In this document: positions 8,713 to 15,994 of the stretch, piece after piece
Layout: each line of letters starts with the position of its first letter
How positions within the stretch are numbered: position 1 is the stretch's first letter
Assembly: GCA_910575585.1 (NCBI GenBank)
Contig: CAJTGF010000005.1
Location: 99,369-163,368, forward strand
Source of the DNA: Clostridiaceae bacterium
GTDB lineage: Bacteria > Bacillota > Clostridia > Lachnospirales > Lachnospiraceae
Direction: 5' to 3'
DNA length: 64,000 bases
Program-made: the position numbers and the translations under genes
Notes under the pieces: generated by a model
What the model was told of the DNA's origin: nothing
Seen by the model: only the letters and a program-made list of their open reading frames with translations
The model's database searches: none

Positions 8713-9033
8713 ATGACGACAAAACAGCGGGCCTATTTAAAGGGCCTTGCCATGAATCTGGATCCCATCTTTCAGATCGGCAAATCCAGCCTGACTCCGG
8801 AGCTGACCCAGGGCGTCCTGGAAGCTTTGGAGGCCAGGGAACTTATTAAGATCAGCGTGTTAAAGAACTGCCTGGACGACAGCCGTGAACTGGCCCAGAT
8901 CCTGGCGGAGCGGACCCACTCCCAGGTGGTCCAGGTCATCGGCAAAAAGATCGTGCTCTACAAGGAGGCAAAGGACGAGAAGAAGCGAAAGATCTCCCTT
9001 CCTGCCCCGTCCTCCAAAAGCGCTCATGGCTGA
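8713..9033 (+). CDS. yhbY: CRM-domain RNA-binding protein YhbY
   Basis: Small RNA-binding protein of the CRM/YhbY family, 106 residues, associated with pre-50S ribosomes. The family start (TTKQRAYLKGLAMNLDPIFQIGKSSLT) and the later LVQ/IGKKIVLY-type strand are present. Its 3' end overlaps nadD by 8 nt. The Lys/Arg-rich tail is not part of the CRM fold. Confidence 0.92.
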   Translation: MTTKQRAYLKGLAMNLDPIFQIGKSSLTPELTQGVLEALEARELIKISVLKNCLDDSRELAQILAERTHSQVVQVIGKKIVLYKEAKDEKKRKISLPAPSSKSAHG

Positions 9034-9634
9034 TATCGGGATCATGGGCGGCACCTTTGACCCGGTCCACAACGGGCATCTGATCCTGGGAAAGCAGGCA
9101 TATGAGGAGTATGGCCTGGACGCCGTATGGTTTATGCCGTCGGGACAGCCGCCTCACAAAAAGGACCGCCATGTCACGCCTGCCGGGGACCGCTGCGCCA
9201 TGGTTAAGCTGGCTATTGGAGACTTTCCCGAATTTGTATTTTCGGATTTTGAGGTTTTAAGGGAGGGCAGCACCTACACGGCCCAGACTCTGGCTCTTTT
9301 AAAGGAGACTTATGCGGACCATAATTTTTGCTACATCATTGGAGCTGACTCTCTTTATGAGATCGAGAGCTGGTATCACCCGGAGCTTGTGCTGTCGGGT
9401 GTCCCTCTCTTGGTAGCAGACAGGGAATATGGACAAGAGCATCTGCCTCTGCGCCGTCAGATCGCGTATCTGACGGACAAATACAAAGCCCGTATCCGTC
9501 TGCTCCACTGCGGTGGGATGGATATCGCTTCCCAGGAAATCCGCCGTCTTGCGGCACAGGGGCAGAGCATAAGCGGCTTTGTGCCAAAAGCCGTGGAAGC
9601 GTATATCAAATCCCACCAGTTATATTTATCATAA
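9026..9634 (+). CDS. nadD: Nicotinate-nucleotide adenylyltransferase
   Basis: Transfers AMP to nicotinate mononucleotide in NAD synthesis; 202 residues. The nucleotidyltransferase motif GGTFDPVHNGHL is at residues 9-20, and the second motif, usually ISSTxIR, reads IASQEIR near residue 165. The start ATG lies within the end of yhbY, giving MADIGIMGGTFD. It is followed by yqeK and rsfS in the common order nadD-yqeK-rsfS. Confidence 0.96.
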   Translation: MADIGIMGGTFDPVHNGHLILGKQAYEEYGLDAVWFMPSGQPPHKKDRHVTPAGDRCAMVKLAIGDFPEFVFSDFEVLREGSTYTAQTLALLKETYADHNFCYIIGADSLYEIESWYHPELVLSGVPLLVADREYGQEHLPLRRQIAYLTDKYKARIRLLHCGGMDIASQEIRRLAAQGQSISGFVPKAVEAYIKSHQLYLS

Positions 9635-9653
9635 TTTTCAGGAGATGGTGATC

Positions 9654-10259
9654 ATGGGTTTTCAGATCCTTAAGTACAGAAAAAAACTGAGATCTAAATT
9701 AAGCGCTTCCCGCTACGAGCACTCTTTAAGCGTTTCTTTTACCTGCATATGCCTTGCCATGCGCTACGGCGTTTCCCTTGAGAAAGCGGAGACGGCAGGG
9801 CTGATCCATGACTGCGCCAAGTGCTATGATGACGAGAAGATCATAAAACTTTGCGACAAACATCACATTCCGGTGTCCCAGGAAGAACGGAAGGCTCCTG
9901 CGGTCCTCCATGCCAAGTACGGCGCGTATCTGGCCAAAAAGCAGTACCATATTGAGGACGAAGAGATCTTAAGCGCCGTTGCCTGCCATACTACCGCAAA
10001 ACCGGATATGCAGCTTCTGGACAAGATCCTGTATGTAGCGGACTATATTGAGGCCCGGAGAGAAAAGGCTTCCAACCTTACGGCCATGAGAAAACTGGCT
10101 TTTGAGGATTTGGATGAAGCTCTTTATCAGATCTTAAAAGGGACTCTGGATTACCTTGCAAAAAAGGGCAGCCGCATAGACCCTATGACGGCAGAGGCAT
10201 TTGCGTATTATGAGAACCAGAGAAAGGAAAAAGGAGGGATTACATGTCAGACGCTTTAA
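9654..10259 (+). CDS. yqeK: HD-domain hydrolase YqeK (diadenosine tetraphosphatase type)
   Basis: Metal-dependent HD phosphohydrolase, 201 residues. The HD residues appear as RYEHS, LIHDCAK and CHTTAKP, followed by ILYVADYIE; this is the YqeK family, shown in other Firmicutes to hydrolyse Ap4A symmetrically. I chose the ATG at 9654, which has GGAG 9 nt upstream, rather than the ATG at 9645, which directly follows that site. Its 3' end overlaps rsfS by 16 nt. Confidence 0.93.
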   Translation: MGFQILKYRKKLRSKLSASRYEHSLSVSFTCICLAMRYGVSLEKAETAGLIHDCAKCYDDEKIIKLCDKHHIPVSQEERKAPAVLHAKYGAYLAKKQYHIEDEEILSAVACHTTAKPDMQLLDKILYVADYIEARREKASNLTAMRKLAFEDLDEALYQILKGTLDYLAKKGSRIDPMTAEAFAYYENQRKEKGGITCQTL

Positions 10260-10597
10260 ACATGGTAAAGATAGCGAAAAAGGCGCTGGAGGACAAGAAG
10301 GCGCAGAATATCAAGATCATCGACATCCGCCAGGTTACGGTGATCGCGGATTACTTCCTGATCGCGGACGGAGCCAACCCGAATCAGGTCCAGGCGATGG
10401 TGGATCATGTGGAGGAAGCCCTGGGAAAGGCCGGTTATGAGTGCCGCCAGATCGAGGGCTACGGCGCCGGGGGATGGGTGCTGATGGACTATGGCGACAT
10501 CATCGTCCATGCGTTCTCCAGCGAGGACCGGCTGTTCTATGATCTGGAGCGGATCTGGAGGGACGGAAAGCTTTTAGAGGATGGGGAGTTGGAGTGA
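10244..10597 (+). CDS. rsfS: Ribosomal silencing factor RsfS
   Basis: Binds L14 and blocks subunit joining during starvation; 117 residues. Family motifs are DIRQVTVIADYFLIADG, a CRQIEG-type strand and GWVLMDYGDIIVHAFS. AAGGAGG precedes the ATG. It is the last gene of the core plus-strand run before the decayed accessory region; the large hairpin at 10621-10726 follows its stop. Confidence 0.96.
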   Translation: MSDALNMVKIAKKALEDKKAQNIKIIDIRQVTVIADYFLIADGANPNQVQAMVDHVEEALGKAGYECRQIEGYGAGGWVLMDYGDIIVHAFSSEDRLFYDLERIWRDGKLLEDGELE

Positions 10598-10620
10598 GAT
10601 AGTAGATAGTTAAGTGAAGC

Positions 10621-10726
10621 AACGTCGGCGGGTGTGGCGGAGCCAGTGAGGGAAGGCAGGCCGGTGTGCCGACCCTCACTGGCAAAAGCAAAATTCGCTG
10701 GCTGGGATTTGCTTGCTTAGGACGTT
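10621..10726. repeat. Large nested hairpin, probable dispersed repeat
   Basis: An 11-bp perfect inverted repeat (GCCAGTGAGGG at 10642-10652 and CCCTCACTGGC at 10673-10683) encloses a second small stem (GGCA/TGCC). An outer AACGTC/GACGTT pair (10621-10626, 10721-10726) frames the whole. There is no T run on either strand close to the main stem, so it is not a standard terminator. Structure is seen directly; that it is a dispersed repeat is inference. Confidence 0.5.
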
Positions 10727-10818
10727 TTCCCATATGGGACGCTGTTTCAGCTCTGCAGACTATAATAGAAAGATATCTGCTTTATTGGCAGTAACCGTTT
10801 TCAACATAGTATTAAAAA

Positions 10819-11301
10819 TCACATGATATAGAATATGATTGCATATCCCTTTTCTGCCGTTAGCTCAAAAAAATTTTTTATTTTTGAAAAATAAGAATAA
10901 ATGTATTCGTAAAATATGCCTGCTTCGTTTTCTTTTCCATGAAGTGGGTATATTTTGTTTTCTTCCATCAACTCAAAATCATACATATTCATCAAGGTAT
11001 TATCGTCTAACGAGTTAAGATAATCGGACGATTCTTTAACCTGCTTCGCTGTAATATAAAATGCATCAAAATCAAATTCGCAATCCAACTCATTTTCATC
11101 TCTTATCGGGACAACATAGCCCATAGGTGGCTCCCCACCATCAACATCGTTGCATAAAAGATACTGAATAGCCTGCCATGATTTATCTACATTTAGGGTT
11201 TGACATTGCGCAGGGTCAATCTCTAAAATATCTTTATCGCCATTGATAATCTGACTTAAAAGTAAATTCTCAACTGCTATATAAGTTCCTACCATTCCCA
11301 T
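10819..11301 (-). CDS. DUF1877 family protein
   Basis: Protein of 160 residues. The start MGMVGTY, the middle NVDKSWQAIQYLLCND and the PMGYVVPIRDENE stretch match the DUF1877 (YfbM-like) family, whose function is not established. AAGGAG lies 8 nt before the ATG, so it may be expressed. The gene and its flanks are visibly more AT-rich than the surrounding core genes and it runs against them, which suggests horizontal acquisition together with the recombinase remnant next to it. Confidence 0.75.
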   Translation of the reverse strand: MGMVGTYIAVENLLLSQIINGDKDILEIDPAQCQTLNVDKSWQAIQYLLCNDVDGGEPPMGYVVPIRDENELDCEFDFDAFYITAKQVKESSDYLNSLDDNTLMNMYDFELMEENKIYPLHGKENEAGIFYEYIYSYFSKIKNFFELTAEKGYAIIFYIM

Positions 11302-11358
11302 ATTCTTATCTCCTTGACAATTCTGTTTTATTACTTTTCTCCACCAATGGCGTATTTG

Positions 11359-11523
11359 TTATTTTTTCTTTCCCCTCTGCGGCACGTAACTTTTCGCCAA
11401 CTCGGATTTTTGGACAATCCGGGTCAGCCATTGTTTTTCATCCTCTGTCGTGATGTACCCGGCTGCTGAAATAGTCGCCCTCCCGCACATGGGCGGCTTG
11501 TAGCACACCAGCGGTCTTATCAT
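11359..11523 (-). CDS. Small hypothetical ORF (54 aa), possibly a fragment
   Basis: An open frame of 54 codons beginning MIRPLVCYKPPMCGRA and ending in a basic RGKKK tail. GGGGGAG lies directly before the ATG. I do not recognise it. It sits between the DUF1877 gene and the recombinase remnant and may be debris of the same element. Weak support. Confidence 0.25.
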   Translation of the reverse strand: MIRPLVCYKPPMCGRATISAAGYITTEDEKQWLTRIVQKSELAKSYVPQRGKKK

Positions 11524-11601
11524 GCTCCCCCGGCTGGTAACTTCTCCACGATTTCAGCCCTCGCCACATCTACCCATGCGTTCAAGTTCTGTATCTGCGT
11601 G

Positions 11602-12475
11602 GCGGCGATACCCTCCACACTGATGGGGCGGGCCATGCTGAATATCTGTATCGTGTTCGCACAGTTGGAACGGGAAACAATACAGAAGCGGGTAACGGAC
11701 GCTTACTACTCCCGCAGTCAGCGGGGCTTCAAAATGGGCGGGAAATCCCCCTACGGCTTCCATACGGAGCCTATCAAGATGGAAGGTATCAACACAAAGA
11801 AGTTGGTGATAAACCCGGAGGAAGCGGCCAATATCCGGCTCATGTTCGAGATGTACACAGACCCGAAAACCTCCTATGGCGACATCACCCGGTACTTTGC
11901 GGAACAGGGGATTTTGTTCTACGGCAAGGAACTCATTCGCAAATGATACGCCCCACACTGGCGCAGATGTTACGTAATCCCGTCTATATGCAGGCAGACC
12001 TTGACGTGTACGAATTTTTCAAAAGCCAGGGGACGATGATTGTCAATGACGCCGCCGACTTCACAGGCATGAACGGGTGTTATCTGTATCAGGGCCGTGA
12101 TGTAAAGCCGGACAAGCTGCACAACCTCAAAGACCAGATGTTAGTGCTTGCGCCCCATGAGGGAATGTCCCATCGGAAATATGGCTGACCTGCCGCAAGA
12201 AGCTGATGAACAACATGAAAATCCAGTCCGCCCGAAAAACCACCCACACATGGCTGGCGGGAAAAATCAAGTGCGGGAACTGTGGCTATGCGCTTATGAG
12301 TATCGTCAACCGGGTAGGCCGTCAATATCTCCGCTGCACCAAACGGCTGGATAACAAAAGCTGTGTCGGGTGCGGCAAGATATATACCGCCGAACTGGAA
12401 ACCGCTTCACAAGTTCCTGCTTGCGCCCGTCCAGTTCCGCTATCTTCACATTCACATAGGAGATCGGGACATTGG
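11602..12475 (+). pseudogene. Large serine recombinase remnant, frameshifted and partly inverted
   Basis: Similarity to large serine recombinases of the Tn4451/TnpX type begins at PSTLMGRAMLNI, followed by QLERETIQKRV and GGKSPYGF in one frame to about 11943. The next frame carries RPTLAQMLRNPVYM, and after a second frameshift near 12165 a third carries the zinc ribbon KCGNCGYALMS...RCTK...SCVGCG. From about 12400 the continuation (KIAELDGRKQELVKRF, a coiled-coil piece of such proteins) is on the opposite strand, so the 3' part is inverted. The N-terminal catalytic domain with its serine is missing. It cannot encode an active enzyme. Confidence 0.85.
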
Positions 12476-12601
12476 TGTGCTGTCCGGGTGAATTTTTGCC
12501 TGTGAGATGAGACCAAAGAAAACAGGAGGGCCTAACCCCGAGTGTTTTCTGCTTTAAGGGCTCATCGGAATGTTTGGCATATCTGAACCCGGACAGCACA
12601 C
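12475..12601. repeat. 15-bp inverted repeat flanking the dispersed repeat copy
   Basis: GTGTGCTGTCCGGGT at 12475-12489 and its exact reverse complement at 12587-12601 enclose 97 bp containing the dispersed repeat. A second small inverted pair (GAACTGGA 12392-12399, TCCAGTTC 12430-12437) lies inside the recombinase remnant. Both pairs mark likely inversion junctions. Confidence 0.7.
12506..12594 (+). repeat. Dispersed repeat, copy A
   Basis: About 89 bp running from GATGAGACC to CCCGGAC, closely matching, with a few substitutions and small indels, the reverse complement of 63915-64000. Beyond CCCGGAC the two copies diverge. The stretch from 12602 to 12751 downstream holds no gene or structure I can support. 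Confidence 0.85.
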
Positions 12602-12751
12602 AGATCCTCATGGGCCTCCAACAACTTCGCCTAAACCATACAACAATCTAATCATTCTTAGAAAATTCCAGTCAATAATTCAAACACCTGCAGAAACGCT
12701 TCCGACTATCACATCCTTTGGTAGACATCCGAAGAGCACATATCACATCAT

Positions 12752-13366
12752 TCACATCATACGCACCAAACCAATAACCACGCCCAGAATCAGCACTTCC
12801 TTTACAATAATAGGATCCAAAGCATCGTTCTCCGGCTGAAGACGGTAATATCCCTTCTCCTTGTAGAACCGCTTAACAGTTGCAGAGTCCTCAATAAGAG
12901 CCACCACGATCTCGCCGTTTCTGGCTGTTTCCTGCTGCTTGACAATAATCTGATCCCCGTCGAAGATACCGGCGTTGATCATGCTTTCTCCCTTGACCCT
13001 AAGCATAAAGGTCTGTTCGTTAGGCAGAAGCTCCACGGGGATGGGGAAATAATTCTCTATGTTCTGTTCCGCCAAAATGGGCTGTCCCGCAGCCACCGTG
13101 CCTACCATGGGAACGTTCACCAGCTCCCGCCTGGTCAGGTTAAAACAGTCGTCAATAATCTCTATGGTCCTGGGCTTAGTCGGATCTCTCCGGATATAGT
13201 GATTCCGCTCCAGGGTCTCCAGGTGGGAGTGGACGGAGGAGGTAGACTTTAGATGGACCGCCTCGCAGATCTCACGCACGGAGGGCGGATAGCCCTTCTT
13301 TAAAATGGTTTCTTTGATATATTCTAAAATTTCCTGTTGTTTCTGTGTGATCTTTCCTTGTGCCAT
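12752..13366 (-). CDS. lexA: SOS repressor LexA
   Basis: Transcriptional repressor of the SOS regulon, 204 residues. The N-terminal winged helix carries GYPPSVREICEAVHLKSTSSVHSHL. The self-cleavage site is VGTVAAGQPI (Ala-Gly bond), the catalytic Ser is in KGESM and the Lys in VKRFYKE, so RecA-stimulated autolysis should work. I placed the start at the ATG at 13366, which has GGGAGG 7 nt upstream, not at the TTG at 13381, which overlaps that site. It is divergent from a YneA-like gene and both face three LexA boxes, so it should repress itself. Confidence 0.97.
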   Translation of the reverse strand: MAQGKITQKQQEILEYIKETILKKGYPPSVREICEAVHLKSTSSVHSHLETLERNHYIRRDPTKPRTIEIIDDCFNLTRRELVNVPMVGTVAAGQPILAEQNIENYFPIPVELLPNEQTFMLRVKGESMINAGIFDGDQIIVKQQETARNGEIVVALIEDSATVKRFYKEKGYYRLQPENDALDPIIVKEVLILGVVIGLVRMM

Positions 13367-13409
13367 ATATTGACCTCCCAAATAGATTCCGTATCATCAT
13401 CTACTATAT

Positions 13410-13438
13410 ATAGTAGCACATGTCTCCCTAAAATGCAA
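13410..13438 (-). promoter_or_regulatory. Probable lexA promoter
   Basis: On the minus strand TTGCAT (13438-13433), a 17-nt spacer and TACTAT (13415-13410). The first LexA box overlaps the -35 element, which would explain autorepression. Confidence 0.65.
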
Positions 13439-13449
13439 ACCTTTGTTCG
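13436..13449. promoter_or_regulatory. LexA box 1
   Basis: CAAACCTTTGTTCG, close to the Gram-positive SOS box (GAAC-N4-GTTC). It overlaps the -35 of the probable lexA promoter. Confidence 0.75.
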
Positions 13450-13467
13450 AAAAAACAAAAAATTCTA

Positions 13468-13496
13468 TTGACAAACAGATGTTCGAATATTATAAT
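13468..13496 (+). promoter_or_regulatory. Promoter of the yneA-like gene
   Basis: Perfect TTGACA (13468-13473), 17-nt spacer, perfect TATAAT (13491-13496). LexA box 2 lies in the spacer and box 3 just after the start site, so tight repression is expected. Confidence 0.9.
13472..13485. promoter_or_regulatory. LexA box 2
   Basis: CAAACAGATGTTCG, inside the promoter spacer of the yneA-like gene; its start is 36 bp from the start of box 1. Confidence 0.8.
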
Positions 13497-13511
13497 GGAC
13501 ATACACCGGTT

Positions 13512-13525
13512 AGAACATATGTTTG
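13512..13525. promoter_or_regulatory. LexA box 3
   Basis: AGAACATATGTTTG, the closest match to the Gram-positive consensus (CGAACATATGTTCG). It starts 40 bp after box 2 and lies just downstream of the predicted transcription start. Confidence 0.85.
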
Positions 13526-13589
13526 TTTCTTCTTTTTCAAATGAAAAGAGGAGATACCGGGAAACCGTATCAGGGGAGGGCGTTGAATC

Positions 13590-13907
13590 ATGAAAAAGCC
13601 ATTTATATTTCTGTCACTGGGAGCTGTGGTGGGATGTACCTTTTTCGGCATCTTTCTTATGAATGTTCTGGCAAAAGAACCTCCCGGACCGGAGACCGCA
13701 TCCTACTATACCTGTATCCGGATACAGCCCGGCGATACGCTGTGGAGCATTGCCGAAGTTTACACAGAGGGGACCGACATTGCGGTGGAAGACTACGTAA
13801 AGCAGTTAAAGCAGATGAACCGCATGGGAGAAGACACCATCCATGAAGGGAATTATCTCACCGTCATGTACAAGCATCCCAAAAGCCACCAGGAGGCAGA
13901 AGAGTAG
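13590..13907 (+). CDS. yneA: YneA-like SOS cell-division suppressor with LysM domain
   Basis: Small membrane-anchored protein, 105 residues. One hydrophobic segment at about residues 5-28 is followed by a LysM domain (CIRIQPGDTLWSIAEVY... GNYLTVMY). This size and layout, together with divergence from lexA and LexA boxes in its promoter, match YneA of Bacillus, which delays septation during DNA damage by acting outside the membrane on the divisome. Sequence identity alone would be a weak guide for so short a protein; the context carries the assignment. Confidence 0.85.
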   Translation: MKKPFIFLSLGAVVGCTFFGIFLMNVLAKEPPGPETASYYTCIRIQPGDTLWSIAEVYTEGTDIAVEDYVKQLKQMNRMGEDTIHEGNYLTVMYKHPKSHQEAEE

Positions 13908-13915
13908 TAAATCAA

Positions 13916-13942
13916 AAGCCTGCGGCAATTCCCCGCAGGCTT
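13916..13942 (+). terminator. Hairpin after the yneA-like gene
   Basis: A 10-bp stem AAGCCTGCGG/CCGCAGGCTT with a 7-nt loop directly after the stop codon. The T run after it is poor, so termination may be partial. Between 13943 and 14023 I see nothing further. Confidence 0.6.
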
Positions 13943-14023
13943 GTATGGCAAAATTCACTTATTATCGTACATGCTCACTTGTATCCCATATCTTACTTCA
14001 TATGTATTTTACGTTTTCATATT

Positions 14024-14050
14024 AGTTAACATAATATTGTTACGTAAACC
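14024..14050. promoter_or_regulatory. dif-like palindromic site
   Basis: AGTTAACATAA, a 5-bp centre (TATTG) and TTACGTAAACC. The reverse complement of the left arm (TTATGTTAACT) differs at one position from the XerD arm of E. coli dif. The arms are partly symmetric. It lies 50 bp past the end of the Xer-type recombinase gene. Assignment is tentative because the region is AT-rich. Confidence 0.35.
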
Positions 14051-14102
14051 ATTGGCGACATAACCCCATTGCCACTTACACGACCCTCCTGACAGATCCC
14101 CA

Positions 14103-15158
14103 TCACTCCGGCTCCCGAAGCCACACCTTGTCTCTGGCGCTTCTGCGTCTGGCATCATCCAGGGCCGCATAGTGCTTTTTGGTGGTGTTCACATCCGCAT
14201 GTCCCAAAACGTCCGCCACCAGATAGATATCACCGGTTTCCCTGTACAGAGCGGTCCCGTATGTACTGCGCAGCTTATGGGGGGTGATCTTCTTTAAGGG
14301 CGTAACGATTTTTGCATACTTTTTCACCAGATTCTCCACGCTCCGTACAGACATCCGCTTCATCTGCAGAGACAGAAACAGCGCGTTGTCATGGCCCTCC
14401 GCAGGTTCCATCTGCGTTCGTTCTTCCAGATAGTCCTTAAGAGCGTCCTCCACCTCCACGCCGAAGTAGACCGTTACCTCCTTGCCTCCTTTCCGGTGGA
14501 TCCGGATCCCTCCATTGCGGAAATCCACGTCAGATATGTCCAACCCCACACATTCGGATACGCGGATTCCGGTTCCCAGCAGTAGGGTCAGCAGGGCAAG
14601 GTCCCTGATCTTTGTCTTATTGTGGAATGTTTTCTGCTTCTCCGTAAGGGATCCCCCGTTTTCCACCTCGTCCAGCAGCATGGCCACCTCGTCCACATCC
14701 AGGCGGATGATCTCCTTTTCGTGAAGCTTCGGCAGCTTTACCAAAGCGGCTGGATTATTTTTTATCATTTCCCTGCGGTAAAAATAATTATAAAAGCTTT
14801 TCAGGCAGGATATCTTACGCATGATCCCCCGTTCTTTGTTGACCACTTCCTGATTTCGGTCATTAAAACGGTATTTCAAATACTCCATGTATTCTTCCAG
14901 ATCCGTCACCTGAACCTGATCCAAGTGGGAGAGTGACAAATCCCTTTTTTCCAGCTTTTTCATCATCGGATTTTCCTTTTGCAGAAAGTCAAAAAACACA
15001 TGGAGATCATAAGCGTAGGCAATCCTTGTTCTGGATGAGGTCTGTGGTTCGATCCCCCGGAAAAATTCGACGCAAAAAGGCGGCAGTTCCTGGATCATAG
15101 TCCGCAGCTTCTTTACATTTTCCCGGTCTTTTTGTTCGTAGTAGGGCAGTTGTTTCAT
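14103..15158 (-). CDS. Xer-type tyrosine recombinase
   Basis: Site-specific recombinase, 351 residues. A SAM-like N-terminal DNA-binding domain (about 25-145) precedes the catalytic domain. The catalytic residues are visible: Arg in GTGIRVSE, HKLRST, LGHADVNTT and the nucleophile Tyr in KKHYAAL. I placed the start at the ATG at 15158, which has AGGAGG 7 nt upstream; further upstream the frame only runs through the repeat at the end of the ttcA-like gene. The start overlaps that gene's stop by one base, so they are co-translated. There are no phage genes around it, so a chromosomal XerC/D-like role is more likely than a phage integrase. Confidence 0.88.
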   Translation of the reverse strand: MKQLPYYEQKDRENVKKLRTMIQELPPFCVEFFRGIEPQTSSRTRIAYAYDLHVFFDFLQKENPMMKKLEKRDLSLSHLDQVQVTDLEEYMEYLKYRFNDRNQEVVNKERGIMRKISCLKSFYNYFYRREMIKNNPAALVKLPKLHEKEIIRLDVDEVAMLLDEVENGGSLTEKQKTFHNKTKIRDLALLTLLLGTGIRVSECVGLDISDVDFRNGGIRIHRKGGKEVTVYFGVEVEDALKDYLEERTQMEPAEGHDNALFLSLQMKRMSVRSVENLVKKYAKIVTPLKKITPHKLRSTYGTALYRETGDIYLVADVLGHADVNTTKKHYAALDDARRRSARDKVWLREPE

Positions 15159-15955
15159 TATGTTTCCTCCTGTGTGTCCATATCCATATGCATATCCGTA
15201 TCCGTAACCATATCTGTTGGCCCCTTCACGTTTTTTTCCGCAGCCGGCCACCCCGGAAGATCGCCGGTTGTGATGGCATGGAACATCCTTTGTCTGACGC
15301 CGGGGCTGTGCTGTTCCAAATATTTTGTTAAGTTTTTAACATATTCCCGTTTGGTAAAACCGTCAGCCGGACAGGGATTTTTACACAAAGGAACCTGGTA
15401 ACGGTTACAAAATCCCTTAATATCCGCCTCCTCCACATACATCAGAGGCCGGATCAGCGTCAGCTTGGTCCGATCCAGGTAGGTCTTTGGGGGAAAGCAG
15501 TAAAAACGGCCTTCATAGATCAAGGACAGCAGCATGGTCTCCACCATATCGTTTTTGTGATGGCCATAAGCTACCTTGTTGCACCCAAGATCCAGGGCGG
15601 CTTTATTTAACGCGCCTTTACGCAGTTTGGCGCAGAGAGAGCAGGGGCCGGATTCCCGGCGTTCCTGAAACACGATATGGCCAATATCTGTGGAGATAAC
15701 CTTATATGGAACGGATAAATGCTCACATAGTTCTTTAATCGGCGTCAGGGAAAATCCTTCAAAACCCAGGTCCACAGTGATCCCGTAGATATCGAATTTC
15801 TTTGGATAAAACCGCTTAAGGCTGTTAAGCGCGTACAGCAAAGTCAGGCTGTCCTTGCCGCCGGAAATCCCAACCGCGATCTTATCATTATCATCGATCA
15901 TCCCATAGGCATCCACGGCCTGACGGGTCAAGCTTAGCAAACGCTGTAAATGCAT
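15158..15955 (-). CDS. TtcA-like tRNA 2-thiolation enzyme (PP-loop ATPase)
   Basis: Protein of 265 residues of the TtcA/TilS superfamily. The PP-loop SGGKDS is near residue 32, with a CSLCAKLRKG CxxC motif near 105 and a GHHKNDMVET stretch, followed by ICR/CNPCPAD-type cysteines (LCKNPCPAD) near 220. This pattern fits iron-sulfur-dependent 2-thiocytidine or related tRNA thiolation rather than lysidine synthesis. The last 15 residues (TDMVTDTDMHMDMDT) come from a hexanucleotide repeat and look like an added tail. AAAGGAG precedes the ATG. First gene of an operon with the Xer recombinase. Confidence 0.83.
   Translation of the reverse strand: MHLQRLLSLTRQAVDAYGMIDDNDKIAVGISGGKDSLTLLYALNSLKRFYPKKFDIYGITVDLGFEGFSLTPIKELCEHLSVPYKVISTDIGHIVFQERRESGPCSLCAKLRKGALNKAALDLGCNKVAYGHHKNDMVETMLLSLIYEGRFYCFPPKTYLDRTKLTLIRPLMYVEEADIKGFCNRYQVPLCKNPCPADGFTKREYVKNLTKYLEQHSPGVRQRMFHAITTGDLPGWPAAEKNVKGPTDMVTDTDMHMDMDTQEET
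15177..15213. repeat. Imperfect hexanucleotide repeat
   Basis: About six units of GGATAT/GGATAC (minus-strand sense) at the 3' end of the ttcA-like gene. Units of six keep the frame, so copy-number change would alter only the tail length of the protein. Confidence 0.7.
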
Positions 15956-15994
15956 GAAATAACTCCTTTGAAAATGTTTTGGGGCGAAAACTGC

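Noticed and set aside
10500..10733. Minus-strand proline-rich frame of 77 codons
   Set aside because: It is the antisense of rsfS plus the hairpin repeat; no ribosome-binding site or protein-like pattern.
10598..12751. Possible defence island
   Set aside because: No nuclease, helicase, methylase or NTPase is present; only a DUF1877 gene and recombinase debris can be supported.
12570..12839. Plus-strand frame of 89 codons after the recombinase scar
   Set aside because: It begins in the repeat and runs antisense into lexA; composition is low-complexity and there is no ribosome-binding site.
14103..15158. Reading the tyrosine recombinase as a prophage integrase
   Set aside because: No phage genes or attachment repeats around it; it is coupled to a tRNA-modification gene and sits among core genes. 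A Xer-like role is more likely.
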